64,000 bases of DNA. Source: Lachnospiraceae bacterium GAM79 (GTDB taxonomy: Bacteria > Bacillota > Clostridia > Lachnospirales > Lachnospiraceae). The first letter of the stretch is position 1, and each line of letters begins with the position of its first letter. This document shows, in pieces, positions 24,953-34,610 of the stretch. The notes below the pieces were generated by a model. The model was not told where the DNA came from. It ran no database searches and was given only the letters and a program-made list of their open reading frames with translations. The DNA is taken from assembly GCA_020735665.1 (NCBI GenBank), contig CP085928.1, forward strand, positions 2,774,501 to 2,838,500, written 5' to 3'. Position numbers and translations under genes: made by a program.

Positions 24953-27382
24953 ATGACAGATTATAAAAAACTCGCGCTTTATTATCTGAAAGCAGGCAAA
25001 AGGCAGTGTATCGTTACGATCATTGGGGTGATGATCACGGTAGCTGTATTATATACGGCATTGAATTTTGGATATTCGTATGTGCTTCAGACACGGCAGG
25101 AAGTGAGAAAAGAAGCAGACTATGAGATCGTTTTTCTGTCTGATGATACAGAGAAATTAGCGCAGATCGCTGCAGATGACCAGATACTTCAGGCATATAA
25201 CGGGGCGTATACAGGGGAAGAATATGTCAGTGATGAAGAAAGGTTTGTAGAAGTAAATTATAAAAATGCTTTATATGTGAATGTCAGACATCCTTATAAG
25301 ATGGAGTCGGTCATGGAGGATATGAAAGCCGATTATGGGGTGGATGCAAGATTAAATAATGAACTGGCAGTGTTATATCTTCAGGATGAAGATGGGCTGA
25401 TCGGTGTCCTGCTCATCCTTGTTCTGCTGATAGCATATATCTTTGCGATCTTCGCTGTCGGAATGATCAGGAATACGGTTCAGATGTTTGTCCTGCAGCA
25501 GGTGAAGGACTATGGAATCCTGCGATGCATCGGAGCAACAAAAGGACAGTTGAACCGGATCATATACAGGATAGGGGCAGGCATGGAAGTGACAGGCATT
25601 GCAGTCGGTGTACTGCTCGGAACCATCATCAGTGTGATCCTTGGTTTTTTAAAGGATGTAAATGTCGGATTCCATATCGGACCGGCTATTCCGATCCTGA
25701 TCGCATATCTTGGAGATCTGTATTTTGTTATGCAGGAGTGCTCAAAGCTTGTGACGAAGACATCGCCGGTCAGTGCGGTCCGTGGGGAGTACCGGATCAA
25801 AAAGGAAAAGATCAAGGTTCGTGGAAATGGTCTGATGGGGCGGTTGTTCGGTGTTGAAGGCGCCTATGCAAGAAAAAGTGTACTGCGGAACAGCGGACGA
25901 TTTGCAAAGACAGTAACAGCCATGATGCTCAGCATAACAGCGATCATTATATGCTTAAGCACCGGGAGTATGGTTCATGATACGAAAAAGAATATTAATG
26001 ATATGTATGGCAGATATCTGGAAGAAAACCAATCCCCTGCCAGCATATTTAATGATGTGGAATGGATACAGAGTGAGGATTTGCCTTCTGTCGAGGAGAT
26101 CAAAGAGAATTCTTTGCATTACTATGTAACAGAAACAAAAATGGTATACAGTGCCAGAGGAAATCTGGTAGATCCTGAAACCTATTATGGCAAGTTTAAC
26201 AAAGATTATGCAGAACAGACGAGTTTGGGAAGTTACATCGAAGCAATGATGCAGAGATGGAGAGAACGGAATACAAAGGAATACAGCGAGAAAGATGATG
26301 TAGAATATGAAAAGGCTGTTGACAGTCTGAATAGTTCATTTATAAGCATTGAAGGTTGTGATCAGAATGATCTGGACTATCTGTCCGAGTTTATAGAGAG
26401 TGGAACTGCGGAGCTGGATGATGATGGTATTCTGGTCGTTGGCGGAGGAAGCGTAATGGATTATTCCGGAAGCTATGATGACGGAGTGACGTTGTATGAT
26501 CTGGGAAAGCATTTTGATACATATGATCTGCAGGTAGGAGATATGATCCAGCTGGTTGATTACAGGGAATATGAGAAACGATATCAGGCGGCTTATGAAA
26601 AGATGATGGCAGACAGTATTCTGGTCAGTCCTGAGGTAGATACGGGAGATACCTATATCTCAGAAGAACGGGCAACCAAAGAGGGCAGATCAACCTGGCG
26701 TGAACAGTATGTGATCGCTGAGCGTATCCGTCAGGAACTTATTGAGGAAGGATATTATCGAACCTATACAGTTCAGGGAGTTCTGGATTTTGGAGATCAG
26801 CTGCTTCCGGACTGGGGAGATATCTATATGAAAAGAGATTCCTACTTTGACCTGACCGGATATGGCGAACAGGATGTGACAGGAGTAAAGTACGCGATCG
26901 ATCTTGACAGTGTGCCGGTATCCTATTTTGAAACCGGAATAGGCGATATTACAGATGTACTGTACGGATATGCTTATGCCAGAAATATAGTTCGGTATGC
27001 ATTGGCGTTTGCTGCTTTTATATTTGTGTTGAGTTCGGTGAACATTATTAATACCACAGCAGGAAATCTGCATATGAGGCGAAAAGAACTGGCGCAGCTC
27101 CGGGTGATCGGAATGTCCAGAAAGAGACTGATCTATACGGTCATGTTAGAGGGCACGATGGCGACGGTCCTGTCAAATGTTCTGGGATTCTTATTTGGTT
27201 CGATTTTTACGATATATATTTATACATATCTCAGTATGTTTTTATATATAAAACAAACCATTGCCTGGTGGGCATTTGGAGTCGGGCTGGTCGCCTCCAC
27301 ATTGGTGATCTTTGGAAGTATCTATGCATCCCTTAAGGATCTTCCGATTGATATTGTAGATGACCTGAAGCTTGAGGAATAA
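24953..27382 (+). CDS. FtsX-type ABC transporter permease (first of tandem pair)
   Basis: The 809-residue membrane protein has an N-terminal span (about residues 19-41), three spans around 145-262, a fourth at ~320-345, a large extracytoplasmic domain (~350-680) and three C-terminal spans (~685-800). The FtsX signature segments NTVQMFVLQQVKDYGILRC (about 173-191) and RRKELAQLRVIGMSRKRL are each present. This double-module layout is that of BceB/YtrF-like export permeases. GGGGAGG precedes the ATG. It has a paralogue directly downstream; the likely ATPase is at 30053. Substrate is unknown. Confidence 0.83.
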   Translation: MTDYKKLALYYLKAGKRQCIVTIIGVMITVAVLYTALNFGYSYVLQTRQEVRKEADYEIVFLSDDTEKLAQIAADDQILQAYNGAYTGEEYVSDEERFVEVNYKNALYVNVRHPYKMESVMEDMKADYGVDARLNNELAVLYLQDEDGLIGVLLILVLLIAYIFAIFAVGMIRNTVQMFVLQQVKDYGILRCIGATKGQLNRIIYRIGAGMEVTGIAVGVLLGTIISVILGFLKDVNVGFHIGPAIPILIAYLGDLYFVMQECSKLVTKTSPVSAVRGEYRIKKEKIKVRGNGLMGRLFGVEGAYARKSVLRNSGRFAKTVTAMMLSITAIIICLSTGSMVHDTKKNINDMYGRYLEENQSPASIFNDVEWIQSEDLPSVEEIKENSLHYYVTETKMVYSARGNLVDPETYYGKFNKDYAEQTSLGSYIEAMMQRWRERNTKEYSEKDDVEYEKAVDSLNSSFISIEGCDQNDLDYLSEFIESGTAELDDDGILVVGGGSVMDYSGSYDDGVTLYDLGKHFDTYDLQVGDMIQLVDYREYEKRYQAAYEKMMADSILVSPEVDTGDTYISEERATKEGRSTWREQYVIAERIRQELIEEGYYRTYTVQGVLDFGDQLLPDWGDIYMKRDSYFDLTGYGEQDVTGVKYAIDLDSVPVSYFETGIGDITDVLYGYAYARNIVRYALAFAAFIFVLSSVNIINTTAGNLHMRRKELAQLRVIGMSRKRLIYTVMLEGTMATVLSNVLGFLFGSIFTIYIYTYLSMFLYIKQTIAWWAFGVGLVASTLVIFGSIYASLKDLPIDIVDDLKLEE

Positions 27383-27444
27383 AAAATCGATAATGATGAA
27401 GAGAGGCCAAAATTATCGGGGTGAAATAAAAAGGAGAGGTGAAA

Positions 27445-29907
27445 ATGACAGACTATAAGAAACTTGCAGTATATTACCTGAAAGCAAGCAAAAAACGATG
27501 TGTGATCACGATCATCGGTGTAATGATCACAGTAATCGTGTTGTATGCGGGACTGAACATTTTCTATTCTTATATGTTGCAGCAGCAAAAGGATGTAAGA
27601 AAGGAAGCGGACTATGAGATCGTGTTCCTGACGGATGATCAGGAAACCTTATCACAGATCGCGTCGGATGATCGTGTCACACAGGCATACACAGGAAAGT
27701 ATGTGGTGAGTGAGTGGGAGATGATCGATGGAACGGATGGCAAATATGTAGAAAAGGTATATGACAATGCATTGTATGTAAATACCGGACATCCTTACAG
27801 GATGGCTAAGATCATGAACGAGATGATAGAAGATTATGGGGTGGATGCAGAACTCAACTGGGATCTGTCCACCTGGTATCTGCAGGATATGGAGGAAGGA
27901 TTTGACGTTATATTGATCGTGGTTCTGTTAGTTGCATATATATTTGCAGTCTTTGCAGTCGGAGTTATCAGAAATACGATCCAGATGTTCACATTAGAGC
28001 AGGTAAAGGACTATGGAATCTTACGATGTATCGGAGCGACGAAAGGACAGTTAAGCGGCATCATCTATCGGATGGGAGCCATGCTTGAGATCGCCGGACT
28101 GCTTGCCGGCATTGTGATGGGCGGAATTGTCAGCATGATCCTTGGATTTATATTTAAGATAAGCGCAGGCTTCCATATCATTCCGATGATACCGATCCTG
28201 ATCACTTATCTGGGAGATATGTATTTCGTAATGCGTGAGAATGCCAAGCTGGTAACGAAGATGACACCGGTCAGTGCGGTTCGTGGTGAATACAGGATCA
28301 AGAAAGAAAAGCTTCGTCGTCATGGTGGTGGTCTGATGGGAAAGATATTTGGAATCGAAGGTGCATATGCCAGAAAGAGTGTTCTTCGAAATAAAGGAAG
28401 ATTTATAAAGACAGTCACAGCTATGGTATTCAGTATATCAGCGATCGTACTGATATGCAGCTGCTGGGGACAGATTCGGAAATATTGGAAGGAAACGGGT
28501 GAAAAATATGGGGAATATCAGATCAATCTGACATCGTATTCGTCAGCTTCAACGAGCCTGGAAGAAGCACAGAGCACCTTGCCATCTGCGGAGGTATTTC
28601 GGGATCTGTCGAAGAATAACAATGTGGTAGCGTCCAAAAAGGTATATGCCTGTGTGGGGGATCTTGTAAATACGGATTCTTATACAGGAAAGATCACAGA
28701 TGAATTCCGGACAAAGGTCACGATGGGATATTATTACGATCTTTATATGGATAAGTTAAATGGAACAGGAGATACATCAGAGGATAAAGATCCGGAAGTT
28801 ACCAAAAGTGTAGCGGAAAGTATAGTAAACAGCACAGATGTGATCGGATGTGACGATTCTGATCTGAATGACCTTGCAAGATATCTGAAAGCAGGAACGA
28901 CAGAACTATCCGAGGACGGTATTCTGGTCGTTGAGGGAGGAAGCTTTAACAGTTGGGATCTGAAAGAGGCAGATGATACGAATGATACCTTATATGATAA
29001 AGCGTATCATTTTGATACTTATCATTTCGAACTGGGTGATACGGTTCAATTAGTTGATTTTGCTTTATATCAGAAAGAATGTCTGAAAGCAAAGGAGAAG
29101 ATCGATCAGGAATTTGAAAAACAGCAGAAAAAGGCAGGTACGACAGAAGATAGCGACAGTGAGTACGGCACAGTAAAAAACGCAGAAGAACGGACTTCCG
29201 TGCGGCAGGAATATGTGGAATATAAGAAGATTAAAGACCGGCTGATCGCGGAGGGTCATTATAAGACCTATAAGGTAGAAGGTATTCTGGATCTTGGAAC
29301 GCAGGTATTTGAAGGGGATTCTGACCGACAGATCTATATGCGGCAAGGTGATTATTTTGATCTGACCGGGTACGGAGAAAATGATATTGCCGGTATGAAA
29401 TATAAGATCGATATGGATCATATATCAGTTAGTGCTGTAACAGAATTGCTGTCCTATAACGAGGATTCATTATATGGAGAGGCTATGCAGATCTGTGTAT
29501 ACCTGAAAAGCTTTGTTCGGTATGCAGTCGCAGCAGTACTGTTTATCTTTGTATTAAGTTCGGTAAACATCGTGAATACGACAGCCGGAAATCTGCATCT
29601 GAGACGAAAAGAATTCGCACAGCTCCGGGTGATCGGAATGTCCAGAAAGCGTCTGTTAAAAACCGTTATGTTAGAGGGTGTTATGACGACGGTCGTTGCG
29701 AATGTATTCGGCTTTATTATAGGTGTTGGCATATCATATGGATTCTTTATCTATCTTAATATGGTGCTCGATGTAGGAAAGTCTATAGCCTGGTGGGCAT
29801 TTGGAGTCGGACTTGTGGCATCGGGGCTGATCATCTGTGGAAGCATCTGGCTGGCGATCAGAGATCTTCCGGCAGCAATGGTAGAAGATCTGAAACTTGA
29901 GGAGTAA
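27445..29907 (+). CDS. FtsX-type ABC transporter permease (second of tandem pair)
   Basis: The protein is paralogous to the one before along its whole length: both start MTDYKKLA.YYLKA and share QVKDYGILRCIGATKGQL and LRVIGMSRKRL. The extracytoplasmic domain is the diverged part. I start it at ATG 27445 since AAGGAGAGG gives a good spacing there and the N-terminus then matches the paralogue; the in-frame GTG at 27439 lies within the ribosome site. The two may form a heterodimer served by the ATPase at 30053. Confidence 0.83.
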   Translation: MTDYKKLAVYYLKASKKRCVITIIGVMITVIVLYAGLNIFYSYMLQQQKDVRKEADYEIVFLTDDQETLSQIASDDRVTQAYTGKYVVSEWEMIDGTDGKYVEKVYDNALYVNTGHPYRMAKIMNEMIEDYGVDAELNWDLSTWYLQDMEEGFDVILIVVLLVAYIFAVFAVGVIRNTIQMFTLEQVKDYGILRCIGATKGQLSGIIYRMGAMLEIAGLLAGIVMGGIVSMILGFIFKISAGFHIIPMIPILITYLGDMYFVMRENAKLVTKMTPVSAVRGEYRIKKEKLRRHGGGLMGKIFGIEGAYARKSVLRNKGRFIKTVTAMVFSISAIVLICSCWGQIRKYWKETGEKYGEYQINLTSYSSASTSLEEAQSTLPSAEVFRDLSKNNNVVASKKVYACVGDLVNTDSYTGKITDEFRTKVTMGYYYDLYMDKLNGTGDTSEDKDPEVTKSVAESIVNSTDVIGCDDSDLNDLARYLKAGTTELSEDGILVVEGGSFNSWDLKEADDTNDTLYDKAYHFDTYHFELGDTVQLVDFALYQKECLKAKEKIDQEFEKQQKKAGTTEDSDSEYGTVKNAEERTSVRQEYVEYKKIKDRLIAEGHYKTYKVEGILDLGTQVFEGDSDRQIYMRQGDYFDLTGYGENDIAGMKYKIDMDHISVSAVTELLSYNEDSLYGEAMQICVYLKSFVRYAVAAVLFIFVLSSVNIVNTTAGNLHLRRKEFAQLRVIGMSRKRLLKTVMLEGVMTTVVANVFGFIIGVGISYGFFIYLNMVLDVGKSIAWWAFGVGLVASGLIICGSIWLAIRDLPAAMVEDLKLEE

Positions 29908-30052
29908 GCGTGACATATAAACCTGATACAGCGGACGAAGGGCTAAACGGAGTTGCTGCATTGCAAGGTAAAAAACAGAAACGTAATAAATATGCAGGTA
30001 AAAATTATAGATAGAAAGATCTGCGGGGAATGCAGAGGAAAGAGGGTAAGCT

Positions 30053-30730
30053 ATGGAAATCGTAAAAATGGAACATGTAACAAAGATATACGGAGAAGGA
30101 AATACCAGAGTATGGGCGCTTGATGATGTGAACCTGACAGTCAATAAGGGCGAGATCGTGGCGGTTGTCGGTGCATCCGGTTCCGGTAAATCCACCCTGC
30201 TTCATGTTATGGGTGGTGTGGATACTCCAAATGAGGGAAATGTCATTGTAGACGGAAAGGATATCACAAGACTGACCGATGAGGAGATGTCGGTCTTCCG
30301 TAGAAGAAAGATCGGATTTGTATTTCAGGCATATCACCTGATCCCGGTACTGACAGTAGAGGAAAATATCAAGATGCCGATCCTGCTCGATCACAGAAAA
30401 CCGGATCGTGATTACATCGATCATATCATCGAGATGTTAGGCCTGAAGGACAGACGGAAGCATCTTCCAAACCAGTTATCCGGTGGACAGCAGCAGCGCG
30501 CAGCGATCGCAAGAGCACTGGCAAATCGCCCGGCACTGATCCTTGCCGATGAGCCTACCGGAGCACTTGACTCCAAGAATGGAAATGAAGTTATCACTCT
30601 GCTTCAGGATTCTGTTAAGAAGCTGGATCAGACGCTGGTACTTATCACACATAACATCGATCTGGCGAGAGAGGCAGACCGTATCGTGAGGATCACTGAT
30701 GGGAAGATATCAGAAGGAGAGGAGATGTAG
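30053..30730 (+). CDS. ABC transporter ATPase, LolD/MacB type
   Basis: The 225-residue protein has Walker A GASGSGKST, Q loop FVFQAYHLIPVLT, signature LSGGQQQR, Walker B LILADEPTG, D loop ALDS and the H loop LITHN. This is the MacB/LolD branch, which powers FtsX-fold permeases without carrying substrate through the membrane. It is followed 2 bases later by an exported protein and then a MacB-type permease; the two large permeases lie upstream. One ATPase may serve both sets. Confidence 0.92.
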   Translation: MEIVKMEHVTKIYGEGNTRVWALDDVNLTVNKGEIVAVVGASGSGKSTLLHVMGGVDTPNEGNVIVDGKDITRLTDEEMSVFRRRKIGFVFQAYHLIPVLTVEENIKMPILLDHRKPDRDYIDHIIEMLGLKDRRKHLPNQLSGGQQQRAAIARALANRPALILADEPTGALDSKNGNEVITLLQDSVKKLDQTLVLITHNIDLAREADRIVRITDGKISEGEEM

Positions 30731-30732
30731 AG

Positions 30733-31653
30733 ATGAAACGAATACTTACAATCTGTATGGCATGTGTACTTGGATTCCTTGCTGTATTTGGATATAAGGA
30801 TACAATGGCTTCTGTATCAGCAGCAGAGCCAAAGGTTATGGTAACTGATTATAAGATCAAAGAGAATGAAGTAGTGGCAGGCGGAACCTTTACACTTGAG
30901 GTTACGATCAAGAATACTGCAGATAAAAAGATCAGTAATCTGAAAATGGCAGTTGCTTCCGAAGGAGGCGAACTGATTCCGGCATCCGGAGCCGGAACCG
31001 GATATCTGGCAAGTCTGGAAGGCGGAGAGACTTATACATTTGAGTTCCCGATGCAGGCAGCAGCCAATCTGGAAGAAAAGGCTTATAAGCTGACAGTGAC
31101 AGATGAGTATGAAGACCGCTATGGCAATCCATATACCGTGACAGATACGATCTATCTGCCGGTTACGATCAAACAACGTGGCGAGATCACCGGTGTATAT
31201 GCAGAGTCGGATGTGACACTCGGAGATTCCATCGAGATCATGGGAAGCGTCAGCAATCTGGGAGCATCTACCCTCTATAACGTAAAGGCAAAGATCGATA
31301 CAAGATTTACATCTGAAGGTGATGTCTATATCGGCAATATCGAACCGGGTAAGAATGGCTCGATCGATATACTTGCAAACACAACGAAGACGACAGGCAC
31401 CGGCGGCGAGATGGGTAAGCTTATCGTTACATATGAAGATAAATCGGGAAATGTAACAACACTGGAAGAGAATTTCTCGATCAGCGTAAATGCACCTGTC
31501 TATACAGACATCGAAAAAGTAAAGGATGTACAGAAGAAGGATTACAGTAAGATGATCATAGAGATCGTTGTTGCTGTGGTTGTTGCAGCGTTCATTGTTA
31601 TCTGGATCATTCGCAGAAGAAAGAGGAAGAAAGAGATATTGGAGGAGTTCTAA
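30733..31653 (+). CDS. Exported, membrane-anchored beta-sandwich protein of ABC operon
   Basis: The 306-residue protein has a signal peptide (about residues 1-32), two beta-sandwich (CARDB-like) regions at ~35-150 and ~150-255, then a membrane span at ~272-295 with a basic tail RRRKRKKE. It would stand on the outer face of the membrane beside the MacB-type permease, whose ATG follows its stop without a gap. This ATPase/anchored protein/permease triad recalls MacAB-like systems of Gram-positives, with this protein in the adaptor place, though it lacks the MacA coiled coil. Confidence 0.7.
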   Translation: MKRILTICMACVLGFLAVFGYKDTMASVSAAEPKVMVTDYKIKENEVVAGGTFTLEVTIKNTADKKISNLKMAVASEGGELIPASGAGTGYLASLEGGETYTFEFPMQAAANLEEKAYKLTVTDEYEDRYGNPYTVTDTIYLPVTIKQRGEITGVYAESDVTLGDSIEIMGSVSNLGASTLYNVKAKIDTRFTSEGDVYIGNIEPGKNGSIDILANTTKTTGTGGEMGKLIVTYEDKSGNVTTLEENFSISVNAPVYTDIEKVKDVQKKDYSKMIIEIVVAVVVAAFIVIWIIRRRKRKKEILEEF

Positions 31654-32937
31654 ATGGGTTGGATCAGTCATTTATGTTTGATGAATATGAAAAGACGGAA
31701 AACCAGAACCTTTCTAACCATACTTGGAGTTGTGATCGGTGTGATCTCTGTTGTGACCCTGCTTGCAGTCGGTATCGGCGTAAGACAGGAAATGATCAAT
31801 ACCATGGTGGACAGTGAAAGTATTTGCCAGATTCGGGTGGCCGGAGCAACCGGCGGCAAGCACAAAGACCGGATGATCATGGATCAGACCGTGAAAACTT
31901 TTCAGGAGCTTGAATATGTCAGTTCCGTATATCCGACCTATGAGATGTATGTGACCATCACAAACGGAAAATATTCTTATGATGGTGCGATTACAGGTAT
32001 TCCACAGTCGGAGCTTGCGAAGCTTAAGTATACAAAGACGTCAAAGCAGACAACATCGAGCGTGAAGCCGGTGCTTATCATGGGAAATAAGGTCACATCC
32101 TTATTCTATAATCCGGAAACGGAGCAGACCTATGATGTGACAGAGAAGAAAAAAGCAGAAACATGGATCGGAAAAAAAGTGGATCTGTCCTTTTGGGATT
32201 CACAGGAGATGGCACCGGTGAAGATAGAAGTCGGAGCGGTTATTGACAGTGGAGAAGATACATATAACAGAGACTCACAGAGTGTTTACTGCGATCTGGA
32301 TGTGTTAAAGAGCTTTTTAGGCAGAGTATCCAGTGGGGGAACGCTGCCGGGACAGCCGCTTGATGCAAATGGAAATCCGTACAAGGATTTCGTATATTCC
32401 GGAGCGGTTGTGACTGTTGATAATATCGATCATGTCGATTCTATCGTGAAGAAGCTTCAGGATATGGGTTATACGACAGAAAATGAGAAAGAGTATCTGG
32501 ATACGATACAGAAATATCTGAAGATGGTACAGCTTTTACTGGGCGGTATCGGAGCGATCGCACTGATCGTAGCCGTGATCGGAATCAGCAATACCATGAC
32601 AACATCGGTATTTGACCGGATCAATGAGATCGGCGTATTAAAGGTTCTCGGATGCGATCCGGATGAGCTGCAGATCCTGTTCCTTACAGAGGCAGGAATC
32701 ATCGGAGCAGCAGGCGGCATCATAGGAGTGCTTTTATCTTATGGTTTTAAGGGTATCGTAGATAAGATTGCTATTAAAATGTTCGATCTGGCAAAGGGAA
32801 CGCAGATTGCAATGATCCCATGGGAGCTTGCAGTCGGAGCCGTTGTCGGAGCGATTCTGCTTGCGATATGTGCCGGATATTTTCCTGCGAGATTTGCATC
32901 GAAACTGCAGCCGTTAGATGCTGTCAGAAACAGATAG
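31654..32937 (+). CDS. MacB-type ABC permease
   Basis: The 427-residue protein has one N-terminal span (about residues 20-42), an extracytoplasmic MacB periplasmic-core-like domain (~45-285) and three C-terminal spans (~290-415) with the FtsX motif NEIGVLKVLGCDPDEL. It starts immediately after the preceding stop, within the ATPase operon. It probably exports or releases a lipid or peptide substrate by a mechanotransmission mechanism. Transcription of acpP begins again from a separate promoter 32 bases on. Confidence 0.87.
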   Translation: MGWISHLCLMNMKRRKTRTFLTILGVVIGVISVVTLLAVGIGVRQEMINTMVDSESICQIRVAGATGGKHKDRMIMDQTVKTFQELEYVSSVYPTYEMYVTITNGKYSYDGAITGIPQSELAKLKYTKTSKQTTSSVKPVLIMGNKVTSLFYNPETEQTYDVTEKKKAETWIGKKVDLSFWDSQEMAPVKIEVGAVIDSGEDTYNRDSQSVYCDLDVLKSFLGRVSSGGTLPGQPLDANGNPYKDFVYSGAVVTVDNIDHVDSIVKKLQDMGYTTENEKEYLDTIQKYLKMVQLLLGGIGAIALIVAVIGISNTMTTSVFDRINEIGVLKVLGCDPDELQILFLTEAGIIGAAGGIIGVLLSYGFKGIVDKIAIKMFDLAKGTQIAMIPWELAVGAVVGAILLAICAGYFPARFASKLQPLDAVRNR

Positions 32938-32968
32938 AAAAAAAGGAAAAAAACGGAACAGTATTTTG

Positions 32969-32997
32969 TTGACTTTACTGTATCCATGCGTTATATT
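32969..32997 (+). promoter_or_regulatory. acpP promoter
   Basis: TTGACT at 32969-32974 and TATATT at 32992-32997 are separated by 17 bases, 58 bases before the acpP ATG. ACAGTA (32958-32963) and TACTGT (32976-32981) form an inverted repeat spanning the -35 box and may be an operator. Confidence 0.65.
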
Positions 32998-33055
32998 ATA
33001 ATCGTCCGCGGGGCAGTGAGATAAACATTTACTATATTTAGGAGGAATTATTAAT

Positions 33056-33289
33056 ATGTTCGATAAGGTAAAAGCTATTTTCGAAGAGCAGTTAGGAGTA
33101 TCACAGGATGAGATGCAGCTCGATACTAACTTCAAAGATGATTTAGGAGTAGATTCATTAGATTTATATGAGATAGTAATGAAGATGGAAGATGAATTCG
33201 ACGTTGAGATCCCTGCTGAGGAGCTTGAAGACGTTGCTACATTCGAAGACGTACTTAACTATCTTAAGAGCAAAGGTGTAGAAGAATAA
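33056..33289 (+). CDS. acpP: Acyl carrier protein
   Basis: The 77-residue acidic protein has the phosphopantetheine attachment motif GVDSLDL with Ser34. It carries the growing acyl chain in type II fatty acid synthesis. AGGAGG precedes the ATG. In related genomes the gene is followed by fabK and fabD; here a 388-base structured, gene-free segment separates it from fabD and fabK is absent from the window. Confidence 0.95.
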   Translation: MFDKVKAIFEEQLGVSQDEMQLDTNFKDDLGVDSLDLYEIVMKMEDEFDVEIPAEELEDVATFEDVLNYLKSKGVEE

Positions 33290-33297
33290 TTCACATC

Positions 33298-33578
33298 AGA
33301 AGCAGACAAGAGGCAGCGAAGATGTCTACATACCAGATTTGCCCGGCGCAGGTTGGTGGATGACAGACTGGCTGCTTCTTTTAGTATACAGGGATGGGCA
33401 ATTGTGATGTTTAGATATTGTGTGATGTCCAACCATCTTGACTTTCCCAACCAGAGGACGCTTCCGCTCGTTTCGTCCTGCAGCGGTACTAAGATGCCGC
33501 TTGCAGCGCCATCCACACCACAAGGGCGCGCTTTCGTTCTAACCTCGTGCCAAAAGGCACTCGCTAAGTACGAAATGT
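33298..33578. repeat. Structured non-coding insert between acpP and fabD
   Basis: Within 33290-33686 no protein gene is convincing. AGAAGCAG (33298-33305) pairs with CTGCTTCT (33372-33379) and is followed by TTTTAG. AGGACG pairs with CGTCCT around 33454-33478. A third imperfect hairpin at 33533-33578 has the tip GTGCC-AAAA-GGCAC and outer arms TTTCGT/ACGAAA. The multiple stems suggest a repeat-type or RNA element rather than a simple spacer. Confidence 0.5.
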
Positions 33579-33686
33579 GACGACCGGCGGACTCAAATGC
33601 CTCTGTGTTGGCAAATCAAATGATTGAACATCATCTACTCTTTGAACATCGCAATTGCCGATAAATAGAATAGACAGGTGAGAAAA

Positions 33687-34610
33687 ATGGGTAAAACAGC
33701 AGTTATTTTCCCTGGCCAGGGTGCTCAGTATGTAGGCATGGCTAAGGATTTTTATGACAATTTTGAAGACAGTAAGGCAGTGATCGATACAGCAGACAGT
33801 GTGCTTGACATTGATCTGAAGAAGATCTGCTTTGAGGAAAATGAAGATATCAACAAGACAGAATATACACAGCCTGCTATGGTAGCAGCAGAACTTGCTA
33901 TCTATGAGCATGTAAAGAATGCAGGTTTGAAGGCAGATGTATTCGCAGGTCTGTCACTTGGTGAGTACAGCGCACTTACAGCTTGTGGAGCTATGAAGCT
34001 TCCGGATGCGATCCGTACCGTAAGACAGCGTGGTATCCTGATGCAGAATGAAGTTCCGCTTGGTCAGGGTGCTATGGCAGCCGTTATCGCTACAGATGCA
34101 GAAGTGATCGCAAAGGTCTGCGAGGAGACTCCGGGCAATGTTCAGATCGCAAATTATAACTGCCCCGGACAGATCGTTATTTCCGGTGAGACAGAAGCCC
34201 TTGACAAAGCATGTGAAGCCCTTCAGGCAGCAGGAGCCAAGAGAGTGATCAAGTTAAATGTTAGCGGCCCATTCCATTCCAAGATGCTGGAACCAGCCGG
34301 TGAAAAGTTATATGCATACTTAAGAGATGTAGAGATCGCAGACGATTTCCTTCCGTATGTATGTAATGCTGATGCATGTTATGTAACAGATGCTTCAGAG
34401 GTTAAGACTTTACTGATGCGTCAGGTATATTCATCTGTCAGATGGCAGCAGAGTATCGAAGCTATGATCGCAGACGGCGTAGATACATTTGTAGAGGTTG
34501 GACCTGGAAAGACCCTGTCCGGCTTCATGCGAAAGATCAACAAGGAAATGAAATGCATCAACATCGCAACTGTTGATGATCTGAAGAAATTGGAGGAACT
34601 GAATGCTTAA
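33687..34610 (+). CDS. fabD: Malonyl CoA-acyl carrier protein transacylase
   Basis: The 307-residue protein shows the N-terminal FPGQGAQYVGM, the nucleophile motif GLSLGEYSAL (Ser90), GPFHSKMLEPA with the active-site His, and VEVGPGKTLSGF near the end. It loads malonate onto ACP. The ATG at 33687 is preferred; the GTG at 33678 overlaps the AGGTGAG ribosome site. The stop overlaps fabG by 8 bases. Confidence 0.94.
   Translation: MGKTAVIFPGQGAQYVGMAKDFYDNFEDSKAVIDTADSVLDIDLKKICFEENEDINKTEYTQPAMVAAELAIYEHVKNAGLKADVFAGLSLGEYSALTACGAMKLPDAIRTVRQRGILMQNEVPLGQGAMAAVIATDAEVIAKVCEETPGNVQIANYNCPGQIVISGETEALDKACEALQAAGAKRVIKLNVSGPFHSKMLEPAGEKLYAYLRDVEIADDFLPYVCNADACYVTDASEVKTLLMRQVYSSVRWQQSIEAMIADGVDTFVEVGPGKTLSGFMRKINKEMKCINIATVDDLKKLEELNA

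Noticed and set aside
30817-31671. 284-codon minus-strand frame opposite the exported ABC-operon protein
   Set aside because: The plus-strand gene fits tightly between its operon neighbours; the minus frame is Cys/Ile-rich with no family pattern.
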